8,371 nucleotides of DNA, from the NCBI GenBank assembly GCA_905479515.1, contig CAJQMX010000117.1, forward strand, positions 1 to 8,371. Reading direction: 5' to 3'. This document shows positions 1-5,861 of this stretch, piece after piece. The translations under genes were made by a program, and so were the position numbers. Under the pieces are notes generated by a model. That model worked only from the letters and a program-made list of their open reading frames with translations. It ran no database searches and was not told where the DNA came from. The DNA comes from an uncultured Parasphingopyxis sp. GTDB taxonomy: Bacteria > Pseudomonadota > Alphaproteobacteria > Sphingomonadales > Sphingomonadaceae. Each line of letters begins with the position of its first letter. Positions within the stretch are counted from its first letter, which is position 1.

Positions 1-426
1 CCCGAAGGCAACAGCCGGAATCCAGTAGCTGGGCCATGTGAGAAAATGAAGCGTTCCGGCTTCGACATAAGCGCCGCGCTCGGTCTGCCGGAGCGCCTCA
101 ATCGAGGATCCATAGGTCAGGAGCGTGAAAACAAACAAGCTAATCCCAAAGCCCATCAACGCAACCGCCTTGCGCAGCCCCCCGCGAAGACCATCCGTAA
201 AGATCGTCGCTTCGATATGGCGCCGCCCTATCTCGGTCAGGGCAAGCGGCATGAAGCTAAGCGCGACCATGTAATAGCGTCCCACAAGATCTGCGGTGCC
301 GGGAAAACCTGCGCCGATAAAACTGCGCATGAATACGTCGACGACGACCTGAAGCATCATTGCAATGAGGACCAAAGACAGAAAGGCAATGCTGCCCCGG
401 CTGATCCATTTGCTGAGTATTTTCAT
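1..426 (-). CDS. dctQ: TRAP transporter small membrane subunit, DctQ family (3' end cut by window)
   Basis: This is the small four-helix membrane subunit of a tripartite (TRAP) importer. In the family it sits in the inner membrane and works with the large DctM permease and the periplasmic DctP protein to take up organic acids using ion gradients. The frame is open from an ATG at 426 to base 1 (142 codons), so the C-terminus lies outside the window; usual length is about 160-180 residues. Visible features are a first hydrophobic helix at about residues 12-33, the segment VFMRSF (31-36) followed by G-x-G-F-P-G, a second helix around 47-65, the RRHIEATIF stretch (68-76), a third helix at about 87-105, and the closing WPSYWIPAVAFG. 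A GGGAGG Shine-Dalgarno lies 5 nt before the ATG. It follows the dctP gene on the same strand after 55 bp containing a strong hairpin. Family assignment is from motifs and context; the substrate cannot be read from this subunit. Confidence 0.88.
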   Translation of the reverse strand, partial: MKILSKWISRGSIAFLSLVLIAMMLQVVVDVFMRSFIGAGFPGTADLVGRYYMVALSFMPLALTEIGRRHIEATIFTDGLRGGLRKAVALMGFGISLFVFTLLTYGSSIEALRQTERGAYVEAGTLHFLTWPSYWIPAVAFG

Positions 427-452
427 GATCGCCTCCCTGTGACATGTTGTTA

Positions 453-474
453 TGCCCCGCTTGAAAGCGGGGCA
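453..474 (-). promoter_or_regulatory. Intercistronic hairpin between dctP and dctQ
   Basis: TGCCCCGCTT and its exact reverse complement AAGCGGGGCA are separated by 2 nt. In RNA this would fold as a GC-rich stem of about 8 bp with a 6-nt loop. It lies 8 bp beyond the dctP stop codon, before the dctQ ribosome-binding site, and no T-run follows on the minus strand. A likely role (inference) is protecting the dctP 3' end or partly terminating transcription, so that binding protein is made in excess over the membrane subunits. Confidence 0.6.
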
Positions 475-481
475 CATTCAA

Positions 482-1585
482 TCAGTTGCCGTAGTTGCCC
501 AGATCAAGTTTTGAGAAGATTTCGGTATAGCGAAGCTCGCCCAACTCGTCGGCCGTCATGCCAGGCGTGACGAGCCCTTCCCATTTTTCGACCAATGCAA
601 TGTAACGATCAATCTTGGTTTGCGCGTCGGTCACGCCGCGCTCGGCCAGCACAGCGGCCGCATTGACAAGCTGCTCATCATTATAGGCGGTCTTGGCCTG
701 TGAAAGCGTTTCGTCCATTGCGATGAATTCTATACCTTCAACCTCGCGTGCCTTTGTCGCGTCAGCAAGAAACCCGTAAAGGCCAGCAGCAACACCATAT
801 TGTGCGGCACGGGCCAGCGCCGCGCGATCCTCCGACGACATACGACCCCAAAGCAGGCCGCTTGCAGTCGTTGAGGCCGCGCCATTGAAGACACCTTCTT
901 CAATCTCGGTCACATATTTGATGACGTCACCAAGCCGGTTCGCGATGATCTCGTGGTTTGCGCTGAAAGTCCCGTCGATCACACCTTGGCTGAGCGATTC
1001 AAAGAGTTCCGAGGATGGGATTTGCGTGGCTTCACCACCAATGTTTGCAACAAATCTGGCATAAAGCGGCGCGCCGGTACGAATGCGCAATCCCTTGATG
1101 TCATCTATATTCCGTACGGGCTTGACGGTCAGCAGATTGTACGGCGGTGTCGCGTCAGACCCAAGGTAGACTTGGCCATTTGCAGAAAACTCTGCCTGAC
1201 ACTCTGTGCAGGTGGCAATATATTCGGTAACCGCAGATGAAATCACGAGGTTGCTCGAGCCTACGATCGACAGCTCGGACGGAAGCGCCGCTTCCGGGAA
1301 TTCGGCTGGGAAGTACGGCATCAGAAGAGCCCCGAACTCGGTCACGCCATCTCGCAGCGCCGAGCTCATCTCGTTCGGTGCCACCAGTCCGGCCGGTGTA
1401 TCCTGCAACGACCAAGCGCCATCCGTGAATTCCTTCAACTTTGCGTCGATTTCAGGATAAATGTGGACAGCAATCGGGTGCGATGGACCAAAGCCGCTTG
1501 TTGCGCGGATGGTATCTGCAGAGGCAGCCGAACAGGCGGCCGAAATCGCACCGGCAAATGCCAGTTTAAAGATATTCACTTTCAT
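482..1585 (-). CDS. dctP: TRAP transporter periplasmic substrate-binding protein, DctP family
   Basis: This is the extracytoplasmic solute receptor of a TRAP importer (367 residues, a normal family length). It would bind an organic acid or related anion in the periplasm and deliver it to the DctQ/DctM membrane parts. The N-terminus is a Sec signal peptide: K2 and K7, a hydrophobic core, and an A-S-A-type cleavage site near residue 23. Family features are the GLRIR segment (165-169), whose arginine region normally contacts the ligand carboxylate, the GVIDG turn (201-205), and the overall DctP order of an early ATSGFGPSHP strand and a helical C-terminus. Two cysteines form a C-x-x-C pair at 126-129. 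The frame extends upstream to a start at 1615. The ATG at 1585 is preferred because GGGAGG lies 5 nt before it and the signal peptide then starts normally. It is 49 bp downstream of a marR gene and upstream of dctQ, all co-oriented. The substrate is unknown. Confidence 0.93.
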   Translation of the reverse strand: MKVNIFKLAFAGAISAACSAASADTIRATSGFGPSHPIAVHIYPEIDAKLKEFTDGAWSLQDTPAGLVAPNEMSSALRDGVTEFGALLMPYFPAEFPEAALPSELSIVGSSNLVISSAVTEYIATCTECQAEFSANGQVYLGSDATPPYNLLTVKPVRNIDDIKGLRIRTGAPLYARFVANIGGEATQIPSSELFESLSQGVIDGTFSANHEIIANRLGDVIKYVTEIEEGVFNGAASTTASGLLWGRMSSEDRAALARAAQYGVAAGLYGFLADATKAREVEGIEFIAMDETLSQAKTAYNDEQLVNAAAVLAERGVTDAQTKIDRYIALVEKWEGLVTPGMTADELGELRYTEIFSKLDLGNYGN

Positions 1586-1613
1586 GTTTTCCTCCCTTAC
1601 GCCTGCGACACAC

Positions 1614-1631
1614 AACGCGCGCAGCTGCGTT
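1614..1631 (-). promoter_or_regulatory. Inverted repeat between marR gene and dctP
   Basis: The gap between the marR stop codon and dctP contains an AACGC/GCGTT pair around 8 nt, overlapping the perfect 10-bp palindrome CGCAGCTGCG. It begins 3 nt past the marR stop codon and ends before the dctP Shine-Dalgarno. It could be a small processing or attenuating hairpin, or a protein-binding site. The sequence alone does not decide which. Confidence 0.35.
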
Positions 1632-1634
1632 TTC

Positions 1635-2111
1635 TCAATCTAAAGCGGCTGCCTCTATCTTACCAAGCAGCTCAACCAGTTTTGTTTGTTCCTCGGCGCT
1701 GAGCAGATGGAGAATTTTGTTCTCCGCCTCTTGAATCGAGGCCTGCGCTTTCTTGTGAAGTTGAGTGCCCAGGAGGGTTGCCGACAATGCGATGCGACGG
1801 CGGTCCGTCGTGGATTGCGTGCGGCTAACCAGATCAAGTGTTTCCAACTCGTCAATCACCACAACAATGTTGGAACGCTCCATTCTGAGAAGCTCGGCCA
1901 GAACCGACGGCGCAATGTCAGGATTTTGTATGATGACCGAAAGCGCTGTGAATGACGGCACGCGTAGACCATGTTTCGAAAGCCCGCTCTGAGCCAACGG
2001 CTGAAGAACCATATACGCTCTTTTCAGATTGTAACCGACGGTTTCACGAACCGCGCCCTCATCAAGCTGCAGGCCCATCTTGGTTGCCGTGGATCTCAAC
2101 TTACGTGCCAC
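1635..2111 (-). CDS. MarR-family transcriptional regulator (GTG start), upstream of TRAP genes
   Basis: This is a 158-residue winged-helix regulator of the MarR family. Such proteins are cytoplasmic dimers that bind short palindromes and usually release DNA on binding a small phenolic or carboxylic ligand. The N-terminal dimerisation helices cover about 20-45. The winged HTH covers about 52-112, with a likely recognition helix in ERSNIVVVIDELETLDLV (78-95). The wing carries the TTDRRRIALSATLLG pattern (101-115), whose D103-R104-R105 matches the typical MarR D-x-R signature. The C-terminal helix resumes dimerisation. The start is GTG at 2111, supported by a GAGGAG sequence 7 nt upstream; an overlapping ATG two bases earlier is out of frame and stops quickly. 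It is first in line before dctP-dctQ, with a 49-bp gap, so it probably controls the TRAP genes and itself. Family call is strong; ligand and targets are inference. Confidence 0.92.
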   Translation of the reverse strand: MARKLRSTATKMGLQLDEGAVRETVGYNLKRAYMVLQPLAQSGLSKHGLRVPSFTALSVIIQNPDIAPSVLAELLRMERSNIVVVIDELETLDLVSRTQSTTDRRRIALSATLLGTQLHKKAQASIQEAENKILHLLSAEEQTKLVELLGKIEAAALD

Positions 2112-2133
2112 ATCGAATCTCCTCTTGCGGAAA

Positions 2134-2161
2134 TTGATACATTATTTATAATTACATTCAA
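2134..2161 (-). promoter_or_regulatory. Putative promoter of the marR-dctP-dctQ operon
   Basis: Read on the minus strand, TTGAAT (4/6 to the -35 consensus) and TATCAA (4/6 to the -10) are 16 bp apart. They would start transcription shortly before the GAGGAG ribosome-binding site of the GTG-start marR gene. The spacer holds the perfect palindrome ATTATAAATAAT (2141-2152), and the -35 box overlaps a degenerate copy of the window's repeated operator. The stretch is clearly more AT-rich than its surroundings. It is a sequence-based guess only. Confidence 0.35.
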
Positions 2162-2174
2162 TAACTAAATTTTG
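2159..2174. promoter_or_regulatory. Degenerate third copy of the repeated operator motif
   Basis: CAATAACTAAATTTTG matches the operator copy at 5823-5838 at 12 of 16 positions, with the first 7 bases identical. It overlaps the putative -35 box of the marR-dctP-dctQ promoter. Only the left half-site is well kept, so it may be a weak site or chance similarity in an AT-rich stretch. Confidence 0.3.
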
Positions 2175-2366
2175 CGGCTCATGGGATGAACTGTATTCAC
2201 GCTAATGCGCGTGCCTTGAAAAGGGCAGAAGCGCAGTCATGCCGACCGCAGCTTACCCTTGCTGTTCGGGTGCCTTCACTTTGGCTAAGCGCATGATCCG
2301 GTGAGTACACATTGGCACAAATGCCGTCAGGAGGGGCTACTCACCCCATCATCAGAGCCATCGTTA

Positions 2367-2840
2367 TCATATATTGACCATCGATTCCGCTTGTCTAACA
2401 AGTTTGTCGAGTATGATTGAAAACGACTCGATCTCACCATCCGAGAGCGCACTCAACAACTTTTGTGACTGTTGTTCCGAGTGTGGCGCAATTTCAGAAA
2501 ATTTCGATTCTCCCAAAGGGCTCAGGGTCAGTAATTTTCTTCGGTGGTTCTCGGGGTCATGTACCTGGTCGACAAATTTGCGCTTTCGCAATCCCTTAAT
2601 GGCTCGACTGATGTTCATGGGATGAATACCGGTGGCGGCACTAATATCTTCTGCCGCGGTGTTCGGCCACGATGATATCACAACCATACTGCGCCATTCG
2701 TTCAGCGTCAGAAAGTTCTGCTTTGCGAAGTCGGAAAAAAACGGTTGGCTCATCAAGTTCGTAAGTTTGAGCATGCGGAACCCGATATTCTCAGGGCTCA
2801 TTGTGTTTCGGGCTGTAGAGTTAGCTGCCAAATATCGCAT
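2367..2840 (-). CDS. MarR-family transcriptional regulator, divergent from the ABC importer operon
   Basis: This is a second MarR-type winged-helix regulator (157 residues), clearly different in sequence from its neighbour at 1635-2111. The N-terminal helices at about 20-45 would form the dimer arm. The DNA-binding segment is about 46-110. It contains NEWRSMVVISSWP (47-59), the HTH with HPMNISRAIKGLRKRKFV (73-90) as likely recognition helix, and a wing with DPENHRRKLLTLSPLG (95-110), the usual D...RR wing pattern. The start at 2840 has only a weak GTGAG-like site; a later ATG at residue 14 has none, so the first is kept. It is transcribed away from the ABC binding-protein gene across a 274-bp divergent region. 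That is the classic position for a local regulator of that operon (inference). Confidence 0.9.
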   Translation of the reverse strand: MRYLAANSTARNTMSPENIGFRMLKLTNLMSQPFFSDFAKQNFLTLNEWRSMVVISSWPNTAAEDISAATGIHPMNISRAIKGLRKRKFVDQVHDPENHRRKLLTLSPLGESKFSEIAPHSEQQSQKLLSALSDGEIESFSIILDKLVRQAESMVNI

Positions 2841-3042
2841 TTTCTCACTTTCAATCGTCTAAGATTACCAGAAATCTACTATCCTTATCTCACGAAACTA
2901 TCCAGTGTTGAGCGTTGCGCCTCGACAGCCAGAATATTTCTGCGAAGGTCCAGAGAGTTCACCATCAATATGAAATCTTGATGACTTATGTAAAGATTCA
3001 TCCGGTTTCAGCCGCGCTCTTTTCGACGTGCGAAAATCCACC

Positions 3043-3071
3043 TTGACAGAAGGTCGCAGGCTCAATAACAA
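3043..3071 (+). promoter_or_regulatory. Putative promoter of the ABC importer operon
   Basis: TTGACA at 3043-3048 is a perfect -35 box. A -10 element would fall inside the palindrome, either AATAAC at 3064 (4/6, 15-bp spacer) or TAACAA at 3066 (3/6, 17-bp spacer). If this is right, a protein on the palindrome would cover the -10 region, which favours repression. The -10 match is poor, so the exact start site is uncertain. Confidence 0.45.
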
Positions 3072-3080
3072 ATGTTACTG
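3063..3080. promoter_or_regulatory. Candidate operator, copy 1, upstream of ABC binding-protein gene
   Basis: CAATAACAAATGTTACTG is an inverted repeat with half-sites CAATAACA and CAGTAACA (7 of 8 identical) around a 2-bp centre. Sixteen consecutive bases (3062-3077) recur exactly at 5822-5837. It sits 17 bp after a TTGACA box and 34 bp before the ATG. Size and symmetry fit a dimeric winged-helix regulator; the protein that binds is not shown by the sequence. Confidence 0.65.
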
Positions 3081-3114
3081 AGGAGAAACTAATTACTTTA
3101 GGGAGGAAACTGAG

Positions 3115-4020
3115 ATGTCGAACGACACCAATATTACGTTCCAAGCACGCGGTGAAACGCTGCGGTTGGGCATGGTCAGCATGCTAGCTAGCGCGGCTTT
3201 TTTGCTTGCTGGCGCGGCGATGGCCCAAGACAATACGGCGCCGTTATTTGACTTACTACCAGACGCGATCAAAGCTAGCGGCACCATTCAGGTCGCGGGC
3301 GATCCCTTTCCACCTTACCGCATCATTAGCGTAGATGGTGAAACACGCACGGGACTTGAGGCGGACCTTCTGGAGGCAATGGTGCCCTTGCTGGGTGTCG
3401 AGTTTGAAAACACCATCGTCGCCAGCCTGCCTGCCATGTTGGCCGGTCTGGATACCGGACGCTACGATCTGACGACTGGTCCACTGCTTGATACAGTAGA
3501 GCGTGAAGAACGCTTTGACATTATTCCGTGGCTCCTAAGTAAACCTGCCTATGTCATGGATGGCTCAGCCAGTGAATCGGTGAAAGTACTGGAAGATCTA
3601 TGTGGGCTGCGCGTAGCGTTTTCGGCGGGTTCGATCAGCGAACAATATCAGACCATGGTTTCCGACAGGTGTATCGCAGCTGGGAAACCGCCGCTCGTGG
3701 ATGTGGCGCTTCAGGACAAGAACACTCTCTTGCTGGCAGTGCAATCAAACCGTGCCGACGCGATGTCGTCGCAGTTGGCCTCGGCGCTTTATATGCAAGC
3801 CCAACTGCCGGATCAGTTGTATATCCAGACAGATGAAACGGACCAACTCGGAATTTTGCATCTTGGGCTTGTTCTAAAGAGTAAGTCGGAACTTAGTGGG
3901 GCAATTGTTGAAGCCCTCAGAATGCTGAATGAATCTGGAGAATACGCCGCCATTCTGACCCGCTGGGGTCTCGGTGCTGCCGCACAGCCCGATTTCGAAC
4001 TTAACCCTGCGTCCAAGTAA
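3115..4020 (+). CDS. ABC transporter substrate-binding protein, polar amino-acid type (SBP_bac_3)
   Basis: This periplasmic receptor (301 residues) would bind an amino-acid-like or other small polar solute and hand it to the permease and ATPase encoded next. The N-terminus has an unusually long polar lead of about 18 residues, then a hydrophobic stretch and GAAMA before QD at 38-39, a good Sec cleavage site. The mature protein begins its first lobe with SGTIQVAGDPFPPYRI. GRYDLTTGPLLDT and TVER (127-130) follow, where the family's T-x-x-R arginine (R130) normally grips the ligand alpha-carboxylate. RWGLG (283-287) closes the C-terminus in the usual SBP_bac_3 way. Two cysteines (163, 186) could form a disulfide. 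GGGAGG lies 8 nt before the ATG; a later ATG at residue 20 would shorten the lead but has a poorer ribosome site. First gene of the operon; the ligand is not predictable. Confidence 0.9.
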   Translation: MSNDTNITFQARGETLRLGMVSMLASAAFLLAGAAMAQDNTAPLFDLLPDAIKASGTIQVAGDPFPPYRIISVDGETRTGLEADLLEAMVPLLGVEFENTIVASLPAMLAGLDTGRYDLTTGPLLDTVEREERFDIIPWLLSKPAYVMDGSASESVKVLEDLCGLRVAFSAGSISEQYQTMVSDRCIAAGKPPLVDVALQDKNTLLLAVQSNRADAMSSQLASALYMQAQLPDQLYIQTDETDQLGILHLGLVLKSKSELSGAIVEALRMLNESGEYAAILTRWGLGAAAQPDFELNPASK

Positions 4021-4037
4021 CAATTCGGTAGGTTGGC

Positions 4038-4059
4038 ATGCCCTGTGTGAGCAGGGCAT
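4038..4059 (+). promoter_or_regulatory. Intercistronic hairpin after the ABC binding-protein gene
   Basis: ATGCCCTG and CAGGGCAT form a perfect 8-bp stem around the 6-nt loop TGTGAG, 17 bp past the binding-protein stop codon. No T-run follows, so full termination is unlikely. Position and shape match RNA hairpins known to stabilise binding-protein messages in other ABC operons; that role is inferred here. Confidence 0.6.
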
Positions 4060-4079
4060 ACTAAACCGTCGTGATAAAT

Positions 4080-4084
4080 GAGGG
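4080..4084 (+). promoter_or_regulatory. Ribosome-binding site deciding the ABC permease start
   Basis: GAGGG lies 5 nt before the ATG at 4090. The in-frame ATG at 4078 overlaps it and has no Shine-Dalgarno of its own. The downstream ATG is therefore the likelier start. Confidence 0.55.
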
Positions 4085-4089
4085 TCGGA

Positions 4090-5007
4090 ATGTACAATTC
4101 AGACGCATCTGTCGACGTGGCTAAGGCAATACAGCCACGCTCACCTGCCAAAATCGCAACCTCTGCACTGATACTATTTTTTGGTCTCGGGCTATTAGCA
4201 TTCTTGGTCTTCAACCCCCGGTTTGAATGGGACATCGTCGGAAAATATCTCTTTTCGACGACTGTCTTGCAGGGCTTGAAAACGACGGTAGTGCTGACCG
4301 CTTTGGCGATGGTCATCGGCGTGGTGATTGGGACGATAATGGCCCTGCTGCTTCTAAGCGATTTCCGGCCCGGACGTTGGCTTGCGTCGGTCTATCTCTG
4401 GGCATTCAGAGCTACGCCTCCGCTCATTCAGCTGATCTTTTGGTACAATCTGGCGTATTTGGTGCCCTCTATCCCCATCGGTATCCCGTTCATGGAGCCC
4501 ATCTGGGTGTTGGACGCCAACACTTATATAACGCCGTTCGTTGCTGCGATGTTGGGGCTGGGGCTGGTCGAAGGTGCCTATATGACCGAGATCGTACGGG
4601 CCGGTTTGCAATCAGTAGACAAAAGCCAGCACGATGCCGCGAAAGCCATTGGCATGGTGCCGCGCCAGTCATTTTTTCGCATCATTCTGCCACAAGCAAT
4701 GCGTTTCATTCTGCCACCTGCTGGCAACCAAGTGATCAGCATGGCCAAAGCGACCTCACTTGTCAGCGTGATCGCGATGAAGGACCTGCTGCATTCTGTG
4801 CAGCTGATTTACAACCGAACGTTCGAGGTCATTCCGCTGCTGTTGGTGGCTGTGATCTGGTATTTGGTGCTGGTCACTACGTTGACGTACTTCCAGAAAC
4901 GTATCGAGCGTCATTACTCACGCGGTTACAGCCAGACCCGTATCTCTCCTGATGATGAAGAGTTAGCCCACGACGGGGCGCCAGCGACAGGAGCATCAAA
5001 AACATGA
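4090..5007 (+). CDS. ABC transporter permease, polar amino-acid (His/Glu/Gln) type
   Basis: This inner-membrane subunit (305 residues) forms the translocation path of the importer. Hydrophobic segments fall at about 22-42, 65-90, 97-126, 147-165, around 206-231, and 247-268. The coupling loop that docks onto the ATPase is clear: DAAKAIGMVPRQSFFRIILP (182-201), the family EAA-G-I-LP pattern with D in place of E. The preceding EIVRAGLQSV and following AGNQVISMAKATSLVSVI are typical of the HisM/GlnP group. The N-terminal cytoplasmic tail (about 20 residues) and a polar C-terminal tail (about 276-305) are somewhat long. Only one permease gene is present, so it probably acts as a homodimer, unlike HisQ/HisM pairs. 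Start chosen at 4090 on ribosome-site grounds; 4078 would add 4 residues. Its stop overlaps the ATPase start by 4 bases (ATGA), implying translational coupling. Confidence 0.92.
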   Translation: MYNSDASVDVAKAIQPRSPAKIATSALILFFGLGLLAFLVFNPRFEWDIVGKYLFSTTVLQGLKTTVVLTALAMVIGVVIGTIMALLLLSDFRPGRWLASVYLWAFRATPPLIQLIFWYNLAYLVPSIPIGIPFMEPIWVLDANTYITPFVAAMLGLGLVEGAYMTEIVRAGLQSVDKSQHDAAKAIGMVPRQSFFRIILPQAMRFILPPAGNQVISMAKATSLVSVIAMKDLLHSVQLIYNRTFEVIPLLLVAVIWYLVLVTTLTYFQKRIERHYSRGYSQTRISPDDEELAHDGAPATGASKT

Positions 5008-5789
5008 GTGATGTTGCAAAAGCCAAAACAACCCCGCTGTTGCGTGTCCACAACTTGGTAAAGAGGTACGGAGCCTTTGAGGCGCTGAAATCCGTATCCA
5101 TTGAGGTGGCGGAGGGTGAAGTAGTAGCGGTCATCGGCCCATCCGGGTCGGGTAAATCGACGCTTGTCCGCTGCATTAACATGCTGGAACCGATCCATGG
5201 CGGCGCAATGTACCTGGATGGCGAATTGCTGGGGTATCAGATTAAAAACGGTCAACTGATTGAAATGAAAAGCCGTGAACGTGCCATGCAGCGTCAGCAT
5301 ATGAGCATGGTGTTCCAGCAGTTCGGCCTGTTCCCTCATATGACCGTAGAGCAAAACGTGATGGAAGGCCCTGTGCAAGTGCTTGGCGTTAGCAAAACAG
5401 ACGCTCGACAAGCGGCGCGGCATCTTCTTTCACGGGTCGGATTGGCGCAACATTTCACAGCTTATCCGGGTCAGCTGTCCGGAGGACAATGTCAGCGCGT
5501 TGCAATCGCCCGTGCTTTGGCGATGCGTCCAAGGATCATGTTGTTCGATGAACCAACCAGCGCACTAGACCCAGAGTTGGTGGGGGAAGTTCTGGATGTC
5601 ATGACCGATCTCAGTAAGGCCGGGAAGACCATGATCGTGGTCACCCACGAGATAGGATTTGCCCGTGAAGTTGCTGATCGCATCGTATTCATGACCGAAG
5701 GCACCATCATCGAAGAAGGAAATGCAAAAGAGGTTCTGGCTGCGCCAAAAACGGAGCGCCTCAAAGAATTTCTCTCGCGGGTAATGTAG
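5004..5789 (+). CDS. ABC transporter ATP-binding protein, polar amino-acid type
   Basis: This is the cytoplasmic ATPase (261 residues) powering the importer, which binds ATP as a dimer below the permease. All core motifs are intact: Walker A GPSGSGKST (45-53), Q-loop in VFQQFGLFPHMTV (103-115), signature LSGGQCQRVAIARAL (158-172), Walker B IMLFDEP (178-184), D-loop SALDP (186-190) and switch histidine H215 in VVTHE. The usual LSGGQQQ has cysteine at position 163, a mild oddity outside the ATP-contacting residues. A short insertion around 73-95 (LDGELLGYQIKNGQLIEMKS) resembles those of HisP/GlnQ-type proteins with an extended loop before the Q-loop. It overlaps the permease gene by 4 bp. The next gene starts 72 bp later, after an operator-like palindrome, so it may be the last gene under the first promoter alone. 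Confidence 0.95.
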   Translation: MSDVAKAKTTPLLRVHNLVKRYGAFEALKSVSIEVAEGEVVAVIGPSGSGKSTLVRCINMLEPIHGGAMYLDGELLGYQIKNGQLIEMKSRERAMQRQHMSMVFQQFGLFPHMTVEQNVMEGPVQVLGVSKTDARQAARHLLSRVGLAQHFTAYPGQLSGGQCQRVAIARALAMRPRIMLFDEPTSALDPELVGEVLDVMTDLSKAGKTMIVVTHEIGFAREVADRIVFMTEGTIIEEGNAKEVLAAPKTERLKEFLSRVM

Positions 5790-5822
5790 CAGTGGGAGCT
5801 TTTAGGGGAGAGTCTGTTTTAT

Positions 5823-5840
5823 CAATAACAAATGTTAGTG
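5823..5840. promoter_or_regulatory. Candidate operator, copy 2, upstream of AtuA-family gene
   Basis: CAATAACAAATGTTAGTG repeats copy 1 (3063-3080) with one change, C to G at the sixteenth base. Half-sites are CAATAACA and CACTAACA. It ends 21 bp before the AtuA-family ATG. No good -35 box is seen at the spacing found for copy 1, so it may control an internal promoter that I cannot define, or act as an auxiliary site 2.76 kb from copy 1. Confidence 0.62.
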
Positions 5841-5861
5841 AAAACATGCCATGGAGAAAAT

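Larger units (their letters stand above)
2112..2366. other. Intergenic region between two marR genes, with nested inverted repeats
   Basis: No credible ORF is present. The part next to the downstream marR gene is AT-rich and promoter-like. The part next to the upstream marR gene contains an 8-bp inverted repeat, GGTGAGTA at 2300-2307 and TACTCACC at 2338-2345. These enclose a smaller hairpin, GGCA-CAAA-TGCC, at 2314-2325. There is no T-tract, so this is not a standard Rho-independent terminator. The middle (about 2180-2295) shows nothing I can name. Confidence 0.5.
2841..3114. promoter_or_regulatory. Divergent control region between marR and the ABC importer operon
   Basis: This 274-bp non-coding stretch serves both directions. 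The right end holds a TTGACA box, the 18-bp near-palindrome and the ribosome-binding site of the binding-protein gene. The left end, in front of the minus-strand marR gene, carries a 7-bp direct repeat ACTATCC at 2878-2884 and 2897-2903. An imperfect inverted repeat, ATGAAATCTT (2970-2979) against AAGATTCAT (2993-3001), lies in the middle. No ORF is credible here. Confidence 0.6.

Noticed and set aside
46..570. Plus-strand open frame of 174 codons at the left end
   Set aside because: It lies opposite the DctQ-family gene and the end of dctP, has very polar low-complexity composition and no family features. The minus-strand frames are clearly the real genes.
1526..1540. Possible lipoprotein signal (S-A-A-C) in the TRAP binding protein
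   Set aside because: Position -3 to the cysteine is serine, not the aliphatic residue a lipobox needs; an A-S-A cleavage site for ordinary Sec export follows.
2300..2345. Rho-independent terminator for the upstream marR gene
   Set aside because: The inverted repeat has a 30-nt interior and no T-run on the transcribed side, so it does not meet the usual terminator pattern.
4078..4089. Upstream ATG for the ABC permease
   Set aside because: It has no ribosome-binding site and overlaps the GAGGG that serves the ATG at 4090. It is kept only as an alternative.
5832..5861. Upstream ATG extending the AtuA-family protein by 10 residues
   Set aside because: This ATG lies inside the repeated operator palindrome and has no Shine-Dalgarno. 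The ATG at 5862 has GGAG at correct spacing and gives the normal family N-terminus.
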